Under the pieces are notes generated by a model, which saw only the letters and a list, made by a program, of their open reading frames with translations, ran no database searches and was not told the DNA's origin. Shown here one piece after another: positions 16,496 through 24,379 of a DNA stretch of 64,000 bases. Source of the stretch: Flavobacteriaceae bacterium. Lineage in GTDB: Bacteria; Bacteroidota; Bacteroidia; Flavobacteriales; Flavobacteriaceae. Numbering within the stretch: the first letter of the stretch is position 1; every line of letters starts with the position of its first letter. The position numbers and the translations under genes are program-made. Where the stretch lies: positions 1 to 64,000 of the forward strand of contig JAGKWW010000019.1 of NCBI GenBank assembly GCA_021151665.1, in the 5' to 3' direction.

Positions 16496-17455
16496 TTAGC
16501 CAAAAGCCTGCGGGTTCACGCCAAGGCTTACTTCGGTTCCCGCCGGTATTTCGCGGATGTGCTCAAAAAATATTACCTGCCTCCCCAGCGCTGATTTTAC
16601 AAGATAGCGGCTGCCCTTAAAATAGCATTGTTTTACCACTACTTTCAGCGGCCCGTCAGCAGCCACCGTCAGTTGGTGCGGATAGATAAGAACAGTCTCG
16701 TCGTGCTTATCGGTAAAGGTTAGCAATTCGAGCTTTATTTCGTTAACTTCGCCAAAGAGCGATGCAGTATATTTGTCTTTTGGGTTAAAATAAACCTCTT
16801 TTGACGGCGCCATGTCAAGTACCTGGCCTGCCTTTAGCACAATGGTTTCATCGGCAAAAGAAAGGGCGTCAGTACTGTCATGGGTAGCAACGATACAGGT
16901 AATGTTCTTTTGTTTCAGATAAGCAAAAAGGTTTCGCCTCAGCGCGTTTTTCCTGAAATTATCAATGTGGCTAAAGGGTTCGTCAAGAAGCAGCACTTGT
17001 GGCTCATTGGCCAGCACCTTGGCCAGTGCAATACGCTGTTGCTGCCCGCCGCTAAGGTGTTTCGCCTTTACGTTGGCAAACTCCTGCATTTCTACAACCT
17101 GCAATAGCTCAATGATGCGCTGCTGCTTTTCTTCCGGATAGAAATTGGATAGGAAGGCACCCACATTTTCGGCTGCGGTAGTATAGGGCATCAGGTCAAA
17201 ATCCTGCGCCAGGTATTTCATATAGGGCATCCCCGGTATTAGGTGATGTTTAGGGCCGAGCACTGGTTCGCCCTTAAAGGTAATTTCGCCATGCTCAAGG
17301 TCGAATAATCCGTATATCAGTTTAAGCAGCGTGCTCTTGCCGCATCCGCTTTCGCCAATCACAGCAATGTTCCGCCCTGTGCGTACATTGAAGCTTATAT
17401 TGTGGAGAATGGTTTTTTCGGTATAACCGAATGACACATTTTTAACTGCAAGCAT
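16496..17455 (-). CDS. ABC transporter ATP-binding protein
   Basis: A 319-residue ATPase. Walker A is GESGCGKST (34-42), the signature motif LSGGQQQR is near 137, Walker B is VLLLDEPFSH near 158, and the switch histidine is in VATHDSTDAL. About 100 residues after the ATPase core form a beta-rich regulatory (TOBE-like) domain, as in importers for polyamines, sulfate or iron. No permease or binding-protein gene is adjacent; only the DUF2721 gene follows. The transported substrate is therefore unknown. Confidence 0.85.
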   Translation of the reverse strand: MLAVKNVSFGYTEKTILHNISFNVRTGRNIAVIGESGCGKSTLLKLIYGLFDLEHGEITFKGEPVLGPKHHLIPGMPYMKYLAQDFDLMPYTTAAENVGAFLSNFYPEEKQQRIIELLQVVEMQEFANVKAKHLSGGQQQRIALAKVLANEPQVLLLDEPFSHIDNFRKNALRRNLFAYLKQKNITCIVATHDSTDALSFADETIVLKAGQVLDMAPSKEVYFNPKDKYTASLFGEVNEIKLELLTFTDKHDETVLIYPHQLTVAADGPLKVVVKQCYFKGSRYLVKSALGRQVIFFEHIREIPAGTEVSLGVNPQAFG

Positions 17456-17476
17456 AATTCCGATAGAAATAGATCA

Positions 17477-17484
17477 CAAAAATA
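17477..17484 (-). promoter_or_regulatory. -7 promoter element TATTTTTG
   Basis: Exact match on the minus strand, 21 bases before the ABC ATPase ATG. The intergenic region (17456-17694) is a divergent promoter region. Confidence 0.55.
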
Positions 17485-17670
17485 TTCAATTTAAAGGGGA
17501 TATCGTTACCAATTGACACGGTAATATACCTACGGCGTAATGCATTATGAAAAATTTAAGAATACAGGCAGAACTATCTATAAACATTATTTGCCATTAG
17601 GCTCTAAGGCAATCTGTTGTAATTTTGTTAAAAATTGTATAACATATTTTTAACATTGTTTTAAGGGAAA

Positions 17671-17678
17671 TACTTTTG
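17671..17678 (+). promoter_or_regulatory. -7 promoter element TACTTTTG
   Basis: Exact match 16 bases before the ATG of the outer-membrane protein gene. Confidence 0.55.
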
Positions 17679-17694
17679 CACCAAAATTAACTCT

Positions 17695-18315
17695 ATGAAA
17701 AAGTTTGTTGGTGCTACGGCACTGCTTTTGTCGTTTTTGTGTAACGCCCAGAAAGCTGAGCCGCAATATTCTATTGAGGCAATGTACGGGATGAACTCCG
17801 CCACCCCGCCAACAATTCAGGGATTTAGCCATTTTGATATCGGTGCACGATACATGTGGGACGAGCTTTGGGGCGTTAAAGTTAGCTATGGCCATGACAA
17901 ATTCGATCCTTCGCTTCCGGCAAACGGGGGCACCACATACAGCAGGTTTTCAGTTGAAGGAGTACACAATCTCGGTCGCACGCTCATGGTGCCCGACTAT
18001 ACCAATGGCTATGGCAACCTGCTTGCGCACGCCGGGTTGGGTTATTCCGCCCTTACTTCCAACATCAATGATGGCGTTGATAATATAGGGAATGTGATCG
18101 TGGGCCTCACGCCGCAAATTTACATTACAGAGCAGCTTACATTCAATCTGGACGCATCATTCATACTAAACGTGACACAACACTTCAATTTTGACGGAAC
18201 GTATCCCAACAACGCGGATAACGCCCAGATGTCGTTCAACGGAAAGATGTTTAACCTCTCTGCAGGCTTTACTTTTTACCTGGGTAAAGGCAGGTCTGAT
18301 AACGACTGGCGCTAA
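17695..18315 (+). CDS. Outer-membrane beta-barrel protein
   Basis: A 206-residue protein with signal peptide MKKFVGATALLLSFLCNAQ. The mature part has alternating hydrophobic and polar residues with aromatic girdle positions (HFDIGARYMWDELWGVKVSY) and ends with the strand FNLSAGFTFYLGKG, as expected for an eight-stranded barrel of the OmpA/OmpX size class. It has no plug or peptidoglycan-binding domain. The gene faces the OmpA-like lipoprotein gene across a shared terminator; a functional pairing is plausible but unproven. Confidence 0.75.
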   Translation: MKKFVGATALLLSFLCNAQKAEPQYSIEAMYGMNSATPPTIQGFSHFDIGARYMWDELWGVKVSYGHDKFDPSLPANGGTTYSRFSVEGVHNLGRTLMVPDYTNGYGNLLAHAGLGYSALTSNINDGVDNIGNVIVGLTPQIYITEQLTFNLDASFILNVTQHFNFDGTYPNNADNAQMSFNGKMFNLSAGFTFYLGKGRSDNDWR

Positions 18316-18347
18316 AATAAAAAAGCTGCCACATGGCAGCTTTTAGA
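18316..18347. terminator. Bidirectional terminator
   Basis: Perfect 10-bp stem AAAAGCTGCC / GGCAGCTTTT with loop ACAT (18321-18344). It sits between the convergent outer-membrane protein and OmpA-like genes. Confidence 0.8.
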
Positions 18348-18368
18348 ACTTATTTTATAGGAGCCGGA

Positions 18369-19061
18369 TTATTGTCCGGCTTCTTTTTTGGCATCTTCCA
18401 CCATTTTCTCATTGGCAGTAATGGCAAATTCAACACGCCTGTTCTGGCTCATGCCTTCTTTGGTATCATTGCTTGCTACAGGGTCGGCCTCGCCTTTTCC
18501 AATTATGGTAAACCGGCTCGATTTCAGCCCTTTGCCTGCAAGATAAGTTTTTACTGTTTGTGCGCGCTGCTCGCTAAGTTTCAGGTTGTAGTCATCCGCA
18601 CCACTGCTGTCGGTGTACCCGAAGATCTGGATGTCGGTGTCAGGGTATTCATTAAAAATAGGTACCAGCCTGTCCAGGTTTGCTTTGGCCGTAGATGTAA
18701 GTGATGCCTTGTTCAAGTCGAACCTAACAGAATTTTCGCCGAGGGTCAGCTTTATACCTTCGCCTACACGCTCAACTTTAGCGCCAGGTACCTGCTCGTC
18801 TATTTTACGGGCCTGCTTATCCATGCGGTTGCCAATTACGCCACCCACAGTACCGCCTACCACGCCACCGATGATAGCGCCCAATGCAGTATTGCCTTTG
18901 CCTACGTTATTCCCTATAACGCCGCCTATCACGGCACCCGAGGCAGCGCCTATGCCCACGCCTCTTTGTGTGTTATTTGTATTTTTTACAGCTTCGCACG
19001 AGCTGATGGCAGTACCTATTAATACGGTAAATGCCAGTAAACAGATCTTGATCTTTTTCAT
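18369..19061 (-). CDS. OmpA family lipoprotein with glycine zipper
   Basis: A 230-residue lipoprotein (signal LIGTAISSC, lipidated Cys near 22). Residues 34-79 are a glycine zipper (repeated GxxxG in GVGIGAASGAVIGGVIG and GAIIGGVVGGTVGGVIG). Residues 110-215 are an OmpA C-terminal peptidoglycan-binding domain with IQIFGYTDSSGADDYN, LSEQRA and QNRRVEF. It would anchor the outer membrane to the cell wall. Downstream of the lipocalin-like gene on the same strand (21-base gap), it forms a recurrent flavobacterial pair. Confidence 0.9.
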   Translation of the reverse strand: MKKIKICLLAFTVLIGTAISSCEAVKNTNNTQRGVGIGAASGAVIGGVIGNNVGKGNTALGAIIGGVVGGTVGGVIGNRMDKQARKIDEQVPGAKVERVGEGIKLTLGENSVRFDLNKASLTSTAKANLDRLVPIFNEYPDTDIQIFGYTDSSGADDYNLKLSEQRAQTVKTYLAGKGLKSSRFTIIGKGEADPVASNDTKEGMSQNRRVEFAITANEKMVEDAKKEAGQ

Positions 19062-19082
19062 GAGTTTGTGCTATTTGATTAA

Positions 19083-19532
19083 TTACATTTTCTGGAACTG
19101 ATAAACCACTTCGGTAGCCTTGCCGCCAACCGTGATGTTGTCTACAAGCTGAAATGATGTGGCGCTCTGGTTGCGTACGGCCAGAACGTATCCCTGAGTA
19201 ACGCGCTTTGCTTTTTCGCCTTCAGTGATCTTTAGCGTAAAACTTCCCTCTTTGGTTACAGACCATACAATAGGGCTACTGAAAGATGGGCACCCCGCCT
19301 TGTTGATATTCATCTCGCCTTTGTTATTGTTGGAAACAAATTTCCACGTGCTCCCTTCAAGGCACTTCGCGTCGGCTACATCAAATGAGGTAACCTTTAT
19401 AACATCTGAGTTTGGATAAGTGACCTGGCTGATAGTCCAGTTGCCGTTGATGCCCGACTGTGATTTGGTATCAAGCGATGAACACGACGCAAGTCCTGCA
19501 ATCATGAGGGTAAGGATTAAAAACTTTTTCAT
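19083..19532 (-). CDS. Lipocalin family lipoprotein
   Basis: A 149-residue lipoprotein; LMIAGLASC gives a lipidated Cys at 17. The mature protein shows GINGNWTISQVTYP at its start and a series of beta strands ending VVYQFQKM, matching the short lipocalin-like domain widespread in Flavobacteriaceae. A hydrophobic ligand is possible. It is followed after 21 bases by the OmpA-like gene. A near-match to the -7 element (TAACTTTA, minus strand, 19569-19576) lies 36 bases upstream. Confidence 0.78.
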   Translation of the reverse strand: MKKFLILTLMIAGLASCSSLDTKSQSGINGNWTISQVTYPNSDVIKVTSFDVADAKCLEGSTWKFVSNNNKGEMNINKAGCPSFSSPIVWSVTKEGSFTLKITEGEKAKRVTQGYVLAVRNQSATSFQLVDNITVGGKATEVVYQFQKM

Positions 19533-19942
19533 GGTAGTGTGCTTTTTGTTTTCTTGTTTCGGTGAATAAAGTTACAACCGATACTGCCATTCATACAAGC
19601 ACCGTACCAATTTTTTAACAGGAACAGGGTTTAATAATGTAAGGTTTCAGGCGGAATAGGCCCCATGCATACTGTAATTGCGAAGTTTGTTTCGGTATTG
19701 CCGTGAAGTATTAATGTTTTCTTAAACGAGCTTTTTTTAAGATTAGCAGGATTGTGTTATCACGCTCATAACGTTTTTTGCTCTTTTTTAAAGATAAGGG
19801 TCGAAACGAAAATTGGTCAGAGAGCACCGGTATTCCGGGGAAGGGCGCCGTTTGTTCATCTGCAAAAAGAGGAGTTCGTAAAGTACTTATCTTTTCCGCC
19901 GGATTAGTTTCTGTTACAGTCTAAGCATTATACAAACTGGTT
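19533..19942. other. 410-base intergenic region
   Basis: This divergent region holds the putative lipocalin promoter near 19570 on the minus strand. I find no open frame of note, RNA gene, strong hairpin or exact -7 element for the plus-strand gene at 19943. Confidence 0.5.
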
Positions 19943-20383
19943 ATGAAAAGTTATGATCTGGATATCGTGGGGCAGGTAAGCCCTGAACTCGCATTAATGG
20001 AGGCGGCCTCGGAAATAAAAGAGGAACTCGGAAAGAGATTTGGAAATGACTACGACATTACGGAAGGCCCAATAGCACCTCCGGAAACAACATGGAACCA
20101 TGAGGTTAAAATCCGGAAAGGCAATAAAATCGGAGTTGTGGTAACACTCAGATGGCACAACCATACTCCCGCTGTAATTCAGCTCAATGCGGCAAATTCT
20201 TCAAAACTGGGGTCGTTACTATCCTATGTGGTTATGATTGGATCTTCCATTTTGGGTGCGGTTCTGGCCTATAACAATGTCGTGCCACTGCGATTTTTGC
20301 CGGGTAAAACAATAGCCGCCGGCCTTGGCGCGCTACTGTTTCTGATGCCGGTGTTGCAATCACTTATATCAGTAAAAAAATAA
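19943..20383 (+). CDS. Unknown protein with two C-terminal membrane segments
   Basis: A 146-residue protein without signal peptide. Residues 1-95 are soluble and mixed alpha/beta (MKSYDLDIVGQVSPELALMEAA), followed by two membrane segments (SLLSYVVMIGSSILGAVLAY and IAAGLGALLFLMPVLQSLI). The N-terminal domain would face the cytoplasm. I recognise no family. Codon use looks like that of its neighbours. It has no exact promoter element, and htpG follows after 190 bases. Confidence 0.65.
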   Translation: MKSYDLDIVGQVSPELALMEAASEIKEELGKRFGNDYDITEGPIAPPETTWNHEVKIRKGNKIGVVVTLRWHNHTPAVIQLNAANSSKLGSLLSYVVMIGSSILGAVLAYNNVVPLRFLPGKTIAAGLGALLFLMPVLQSLISVKK

Positions 20384-20493
20384 TTTTTAAGGATGTGAAG
20401 AAGGAAAACGAAGCCCTTTTAGAGGAAGTCATTAATTTCCTGACTGCGCTTTAACCGGATATAGCGGATTGTCTTTGGTTGTTGTTTGCTTAA

Positions 20494-20523
20494 TGCCAAA
20501 TTGTCACAAATGCTTATTTGGTA
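20494..20523 (+). promoter_or_regulatory. Inverted repeat upstream of htpG
   Basis: TGCCAAAT and ATTTGGTA are inverted repeats (seven of eight positions) separated by 14 bases, ending 51 bases before the htpG ATG. The motif is not the CIRCE heat-shock element. It could be an operator; the evidence is position and symmetry only. Confidence 0.3.
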
Positions 20524-20573
20524 TTTCTTTTGAGAAAGCGTAGTCATCAATCTTAACAACAAAAGCAAACAAT

Positions 20574-22457
20574 ATGACAACAGGAAAAATTAATGTTTCG
20601 GTAGAGAACATCTTTCCACTCATCAAGAAATTCCTTTACAGCGACCACGAGATCTTTTTGCGTGAGCTGGTAAGCAACGCCACAGATGCCACGCTGAAAC
20701 TAAAGCACCTTACCGGTATAGGCGAAGCCAAAGTAGAATATGGCAGCCCGATAATCGAAGTGAAAATCGATAAGGAAGGCAAGAAGCTCCACATCATTGA
20801 CCAGGGTATAGGTATGACAGCCGAAGAGGTTGAAAAATACATTAACCAGGTTGCCTTTTCCGGTGCCGAAGAATTTTTAGAGAAGTATAAGGATTCGGCC
20901 AAAGATGCCGGTATTATTGGTCATTTCGGCCTTGGCTTCTATTCGGCTTTTATGGTGGCTGAAAAAGTCGAGATCATTACCAAATCCTATAAAGATGAGC
21001 CTGCCGTACACTGGGTGTGCGATGGCAGCCCTGAATTTACATTGGAGCCGGCAGACAAAACCGACCGCGGTACCGAGATTATCCTGCATATCGCTGAAGA
21101 TTCAACCGAGTTCCTGGAAGAATACCGCATTCGCGAGCTGCTGAAAAAATATAACAAGTTCATGCCGGTGCCTATTAAATTTGGTACCCGCAAGGAACCA
21201 CTTCCTACTCCTGACGATGCGCCCGAAGATTTTAAAGCGGAAGAGGTTGAGGTAGACAACATCATCAACAATCCTGAGCCGGCATGGACAAAACAGCCTG
21301 GCGACCTGACAGACGAAGATTATAAATCGTTTTACCGCGAGCTGTACCCAATGCAGTTCGAGGAGCCACTTTTCAACATCCACCTGAATGTAGATTATCC
21401 TTTTAACCTGACCGGGATCCTGTTCTTCCCTAAGCTATCGGCCGACCTTCAGGTGCAGAAAGATAAGATACAGCTGTACCAGAACCAGGTATTTGTTACC
21501 GATAATGTTGAGGGTATTGTACCGGAGTTCCTTACCATGCTGCGCGGTGTGATAGACAGCCCGGATATCCCGCTGAACGTGTCGCGCTCCTACCTGCAGG
21601 CGGATGGGAATGTGAAGAAGATATCAAACTATATCACGCGTAAAGTAGCCGACAAGCTTAAATCGCTGTTCAGTGAAAACCGTGAAGATTTCGAGAAGAA
21701 ATGGAACGATATCAAGATCGTGCTGGAGTACGGTATGCTAAGCGAGCCGAAATTCTACGAGAAAGCCGGAGCGTTTGTACTCTACCCAACGGTAGATGAC
21801 AAATACTTTACCCTTGAAGAGCTTAAGGAAAAGCTGAAAGGTAACCAGACCGATAAAGACGGCAAGTTGGTAGTATTGTATGCTTCAGATAAAGATGCGC
21901 AGCACAGCTATATCGCTGCTGCCAAAGATAAAGGCTACGAAGTGCTGCTGCTTGATTCACCTATCGTTTCGCACCTGATCCAAAAACTGGAAGCCGATAA
22001 CGAAAATCTGACCTTTGCCCGTGTAGATGCCGATCATATTGATAAGCTTATCAAAAAGGACGAGGAGCAGATATCAAAGCTGAGCGATGAGGAAAAAGAC
22101 AAGCTGAAAGCCGTTGTTGAAGAAGTAGCGCCTAAAACTACCTACACGGTACAGCTTGAGGCTCTCGATAGCCAGGCAGCACCATTTATGATCACGCAGC
22201 CGGAATTTATGCGCCGTATGAAGGACATGAGCAAAACCGGCGGCGGGATGTTCGGTATGGGCAGCTTCCCGGATATGTACAATCTTGTGGTGAACACCAA
22301 CCACGAGCTGGCAACCAATATATTGAACAGTGATGATAAATCGCATCAGGAGGCATTGGTGAAACAAGCGCTGGACCTGGCGAAACTCAGCCAGAACCTG
22401 CTGAAAGGCGAGGAGCTTACGGCGTTTGTAAAAAGAAGCTTTGAATTGATTAAGTAA
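20574..22457 (+). CDS. htpG: Hsp90 chaperone HtpG
   Basis: A 627-residue cytoplasmic Hsp90 homologue that folds client proteins with ATP. The N-terminal ATPase domain shows FLRELVSNATDATLK, IIDQGIGMT and HFGLGFYSAFMVAE; the middle domain contains LNVSRSYLQ, and the C-terminal dimerisation domain ends EELTAFVKRSFELIK. Length and motifs are standard for the family. A terminator follows at 22491. Heat-shock regulation is expected, but I see neither CIRCE nor a clear sigma-32 promoter. Confidence 0.95.
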   Translation: MTTGKINVSVENIFPLIKKFLYSDHEIFLRELVSNATDATLKLKHLTGIGEAKVEYGSPIIEVKIDKEGKKLHIIDQGIGMTAEEVEKYINQVAFSGAEEFLEKYKDSAKDAGIIGHFGLGFYSAFMVAEKVEIITKSYKDEPAVHWVCDGSPEFTLEPADKTDRGTEIILHIAEDSTEFLEEYRIRELLKKYNKFMPVPIKFGTRKEPLPTPDDAPEDFKAEEVEVDNIINNPEPAWTKQPGDLTDEDYKSFYRELYPMQFEEPLFNIHLNVDYPFNLTGILFFPKLSADLQVQKDKIQLYQNQVFVTDNVEGIVPEFLTMLRGVIDSPDIPLNVSRSYLQADGNVKKISNYITRKVADKLKSLFSENREDFEKKWNDIKIVLEYGMLSEPKFYEKAGAFVLYPTVDDKYFTLEELKEKLKGNQTDKDGKLVVLYASDKDAQHSYIAAAKDKGYEVLLLDSPIVSHLIQKLEADNENLTFARVDADHIDKLIKKDEEQISKLSDEEKDKLKAVVEEVAPKTTYTVQLEALDSQAAPFMITQPEFMRRMKDMSKTGGGMFGMGSFPDMYNLVVNTNHELATNILNSDDKSHQEALVKQALDLAKLSQNLLKGEELTAFVKRSFELIK

Positions 22458-22490
22458 GACGTTTAGATAATAGACGAGAGATAATAGACA

Positions 22491-22522
22491 AAACCTGCGG
22501 TGCGAGCTGCAGGTTTTTTGTT
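22491..22522 (+). terminator. Terminator of htpG
   Basis: Stem AAACCTGC / GCAGGTTT (22491-22516) with a 10-base loop, followed by a run of T. Confidence 0.7.
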
Positions 22523-22545
22523 TTTTCAGGTGTTGCTGAGGACAC

Positions 22546-22577
22546 ATTTAGAAACAAAATGTTTCTAAATAGAAACA
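22546..22577 (+). promoter_or_regulatory. Three-half-site operator of the fic operon
   Basis: TAGAAACA occurs at 22549-22556 and at 22570-22577, and its exact inverse TGTTTCTA at 22560-22567. The first two form a perfect 11-bp inverted repeat with three bases between arms (22546-22570), and the last two form a second perfect palindrome with a two-base spacer. The site directly precedes the -7 element at 22584, where a bound repressor would block the polymerase. Confidence 0.6.
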
Positions 22578-22583
22578 ATCCTT

Positions 22584-22591
22584 TACATTTG
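22584..22591 (+). promoter_or_regulatory. -7 promoter element TACATTTG, leaderless spacing
   Basis: Exact match four bases before the fic ATG, the same spacing as at 1260, 52122 and 56115. Confidence 0.6.
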
Positions 22592-22595
22592 ATAT

Positions 22596-23384
22596 ATGGA
22601 TAAACAGTTAGCCATAATCCCCTGCAATTTACTGGACGAATATGTGTCCGGATTTGACGTTGCAGTCAAGACAAAATTTGATAGACTCCGGGAGAGCGAA
22701 CTCAGCACTTCAGATTTTAGTTTTTATACTTCGGTATCGGCCGTCTTTTCATCCAAGATAGAAGGTGAAAACATAGATATCGACTCTTTTGTAAAGCATA
22801 AAAGATTTGGTGTCAGGTATGAACCGGATTACACTCAAAAAATTGACGACCTTTATGAAGCCTATTCTTTTTCTGCCGGGAATAGCTTAACGCCTTTAAA
22901 TATCGAACGTGTTCACAATATTATCACCAAAAATATTTTACATCCTTCGCTACGGGGGAGCCTTCGCAGGGGTAATATGTTTGTGATTACCGGCGAAGGT
23001 AAAATTGAATATGTAGCGGCATCTCCGGAAATAGTAGACAGCGCTATGCAAAGTTTCTATGCCGATCTTTCTGTTTTGCTTGAAATGCACCTGACATTTG
23101 CGGAAAGCTTTTTCTTTGCTTCGATGATACATCTTGTGTTTGTGAAAATCCATCCGTTCGAAGATGGGAACGGCCGGACGGCACGGTTGATTGAAAAGTG
23201 GTTTCTTGCGGAGAAATTAGGGACTAAAGCATGGTTCTTACAGTCGGAAAAAATGTACTATGAAAGGCATTCGCAGTATTACGCTAACATAAGGCAACTT
23301 GGCCTTGAATACGAAACATTGAACTATTTAAATGCGATGCCGTTCCTGCAAATGCTGCCGTCATCGCTAAACAATACATTATGA
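22596..23384 (+). CDS. Fic family AMP-transferase (class II)
   Basis: A 262-residue Fic-domain protein. The catalytic loop HPFEDGNGR is at 186-194, with the flap region near 130. These enzymes usually transfer AMP from ATP to a Ser, Thr or Tyr of a target protein. The inhibitory helix motif SxxxEG is present upstream (residues 52-57, SSKIEG), so it is a class II protein that inhibits itself in cis and does not need a separate antitoxin. There is no HTH domain. The stop overlaps the next gene by four bases (ATGA). A strong operator lies at its promoter. Confidence 0.9.
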   Translation: MDKQLAIIPCNLLDEYVSGFDVAVKTKFDRLRESELSTSDFSFYTSVSAVFSSKIEGENIDIDSFVKHKRFGVRYEPDYTQKIDDLYEAYSFSAGNSLTPLNIERVHNIITKNILHPSLRGSLRRGNMFVITGEGKIEYVAASPEIVDSAMQSFYADLSVLLEMHLTFAESFFFASMIHLVFVKIHPFEDGNGRTARLIEKWFLAEKLGTKAWFLQSEKMYYERHSQYYANIRQLGLEYETLNYLNAMPFLQMLPSSLNNTL

Positions 23385-23710
23385 CCCTACCCGAAATCAT
23401 AACCTACTTTAATAATGGCGGCAGCTATGAAAACTTTGTAAAAAGCTGTGGTTTTGCGGCGGATGCCGACAATGTTGCACTATACGCACAAAAGCCATTT
23501 GGCCTAAACAGCAAGATCGAATTCTTTTCGGAAGGGGAGACAGCCGGCATGGCAGAGCACAGCTATAACGGTTCGGATTTTTACCGGTTGTTCGAATTCA
23601 CCTATCTGCTAAATGCTATAAGAGAGGCAGGCCGAAACGAGCTGGATGACATTGCGCTCACCCTACGCCTTCTGGAGCAGGCCGAAGCGGCAGATAGAAA
23701 CTGCGGTTAA
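23381..23710 (+). CDS. Unknown protein coupled to Fic
   Basis: A 109-residue acidic soluble protein with no signal peptide, cysteine cluster or recognisable domain. It begins MTLPEIITYFNNGGSYENFV and ends with a helix LDDIALTLRLLEQAEAA. The start overlaps the fic stop by four bases, so the two proteins are probably made in fixed ratio and may interact or act on the same target. I do not recognise it as a known antitoxin. A Crp/Fnr regulator gene follows 27 bases later, perhaps in the same transcript. Confidence 0.65.
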   Translation: MTLPEIITYFNNGGSYENFVKSCGFAADADNVALYAQKPFGLNSKIEFFSEGETAGMAEHSYNGSDFYRLFEFTYLLNAIREAGRNELDDIALTLRLLEQAEAADRNCG

Positions 23711-23737
23711 ATATCCTGTTACCATTAAAACCAGGAC

Positions 23738-24313
23738 ATGTTTAAAGAATTTAAAGGAAGGTTGCGGCTGCCCGAGCAAAAATGGGACGAATACGTAAGC
23801 TGCTTTGAGCGGATCAAAGTTCCCGCCCGCACAATACTTCTCAGGGAGAATGAGATGTCGCAGAGAATGTTCCTGATCGAAAAAGGCTGCATTCGGGTAT
23901 GGTTCAACAATAACGGAAAGGACGTAACCGCACAGTTCTTTTTCGAACACGAGATAGTAGGCTCTATTGAAAGCGTTATCAGGAATGTTCCCAGCCCCGC
24001 TTTTATAGAGACAACAGAGCCGTGTACCTTATGGTGGATATCCAAAAACGATTTTAACAGAATCATTGAAGAGGTTAAGGAGATCCCGCATCTTCGGGAT
24101 ATGTACATTAACAGGATATTTGACCGCACATTCGATTACATGAACTATTTTTTTTCATCGATTCGCGACACACCCCAGCAGCGCTACCTCGACCTCATCA
24201 AGAACCGGCCGAAAATTGTACAGCGGGTCCCTCAGCATTACATTGCGTCCTACCTTGGTATTAGTACCGTACACCTCAGCCGCATCAAAAGCAAGCTGGT
24301 TAAAAGCCGATAG
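23738..24313 (+). CDS. Crp/Fnr family transcriptional regulator
   Basis: A 191-residue regulator. Residues 20-115 are a cyclic-nucleotide-binding-like beta roll (FLIEKGCIRVWFNNNGKD), linked by a long dimer helix to a C-terminal winged helix (RVPQHYIASYLGISTVHLSR). No Fnr-type cysteine cluster is present, so iron-sulfur sensing is unlikely; the effector is unknown. Such stand-alone regulators in Bacteroidota usually control the adjacent oxidoreductase. A matching symmetric site lies at 24318, just after this gene and in front of the oxidoreductase. Confidence 0.85.
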   Translation: MFKEFKGRLRLPEQKWDEYVSCFERIKVPARTILLRENEMSQRMFLIEKGCIRVWFNNNGKDVTAQFFFEHEIVGSIESVIRNVPSPAFIETTEPCTLWWISKNDFNRIIEEVKEIPHLRDMYINRIFDRTFDYMNYFFSSIRDTPQQRYLDLIKNRPKIVQRVPQHYIASYLGISTVHLSRIKSKLVKSR

Positions 24314-24317
24314 GTAA

Positions 24318-24338
24318 TTGATAACAAATGTTATTGAA
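24318..24338 (+). promoter_or_regulatory. Symmetric site between Crp/Fnr gene and oxidoreductase
   Basis: TTGATAAC, four bases, then GTTATTGAA form an imperfect dyad resembling the Crp/Fnr consensus TTGAT-N4-ATCAA. Its right end overlaps a possible -33 TTG (24334-24336), 20 bases before the -7 element. Confidence 0.4.
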
Positions 24339-24356
24339 GCCAAAGCGCTGCCCCCG

Positions 24357-24364
24357 TAGCTTTG
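24357..24364 (+). promoter_or_regulatory. -7 promoter element TAGCTTTG
   Basis: Exact match 15 bases before the ATG at 24380, with TTG at 24334-24336 at the expected -33 spacing. Confidence 0.6.
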
Positions 24365-24379
24365 CGGAAACATTAAATC

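Noticed and set aside
20395..20457. Possible 20-codon GTG frame (VKKENEALLEEVINFLTAL) before htpG
   Set aside because: Too short to judge, with no promoter element or clear start signal; possibly a decayed remnant.
22547..22577. CRISPR or other repeat array suggested by three TAGAAACA copies
   Set aside because: Copies are inverted relative to each other, short and located at a promoter, which fits an operator and not an array.
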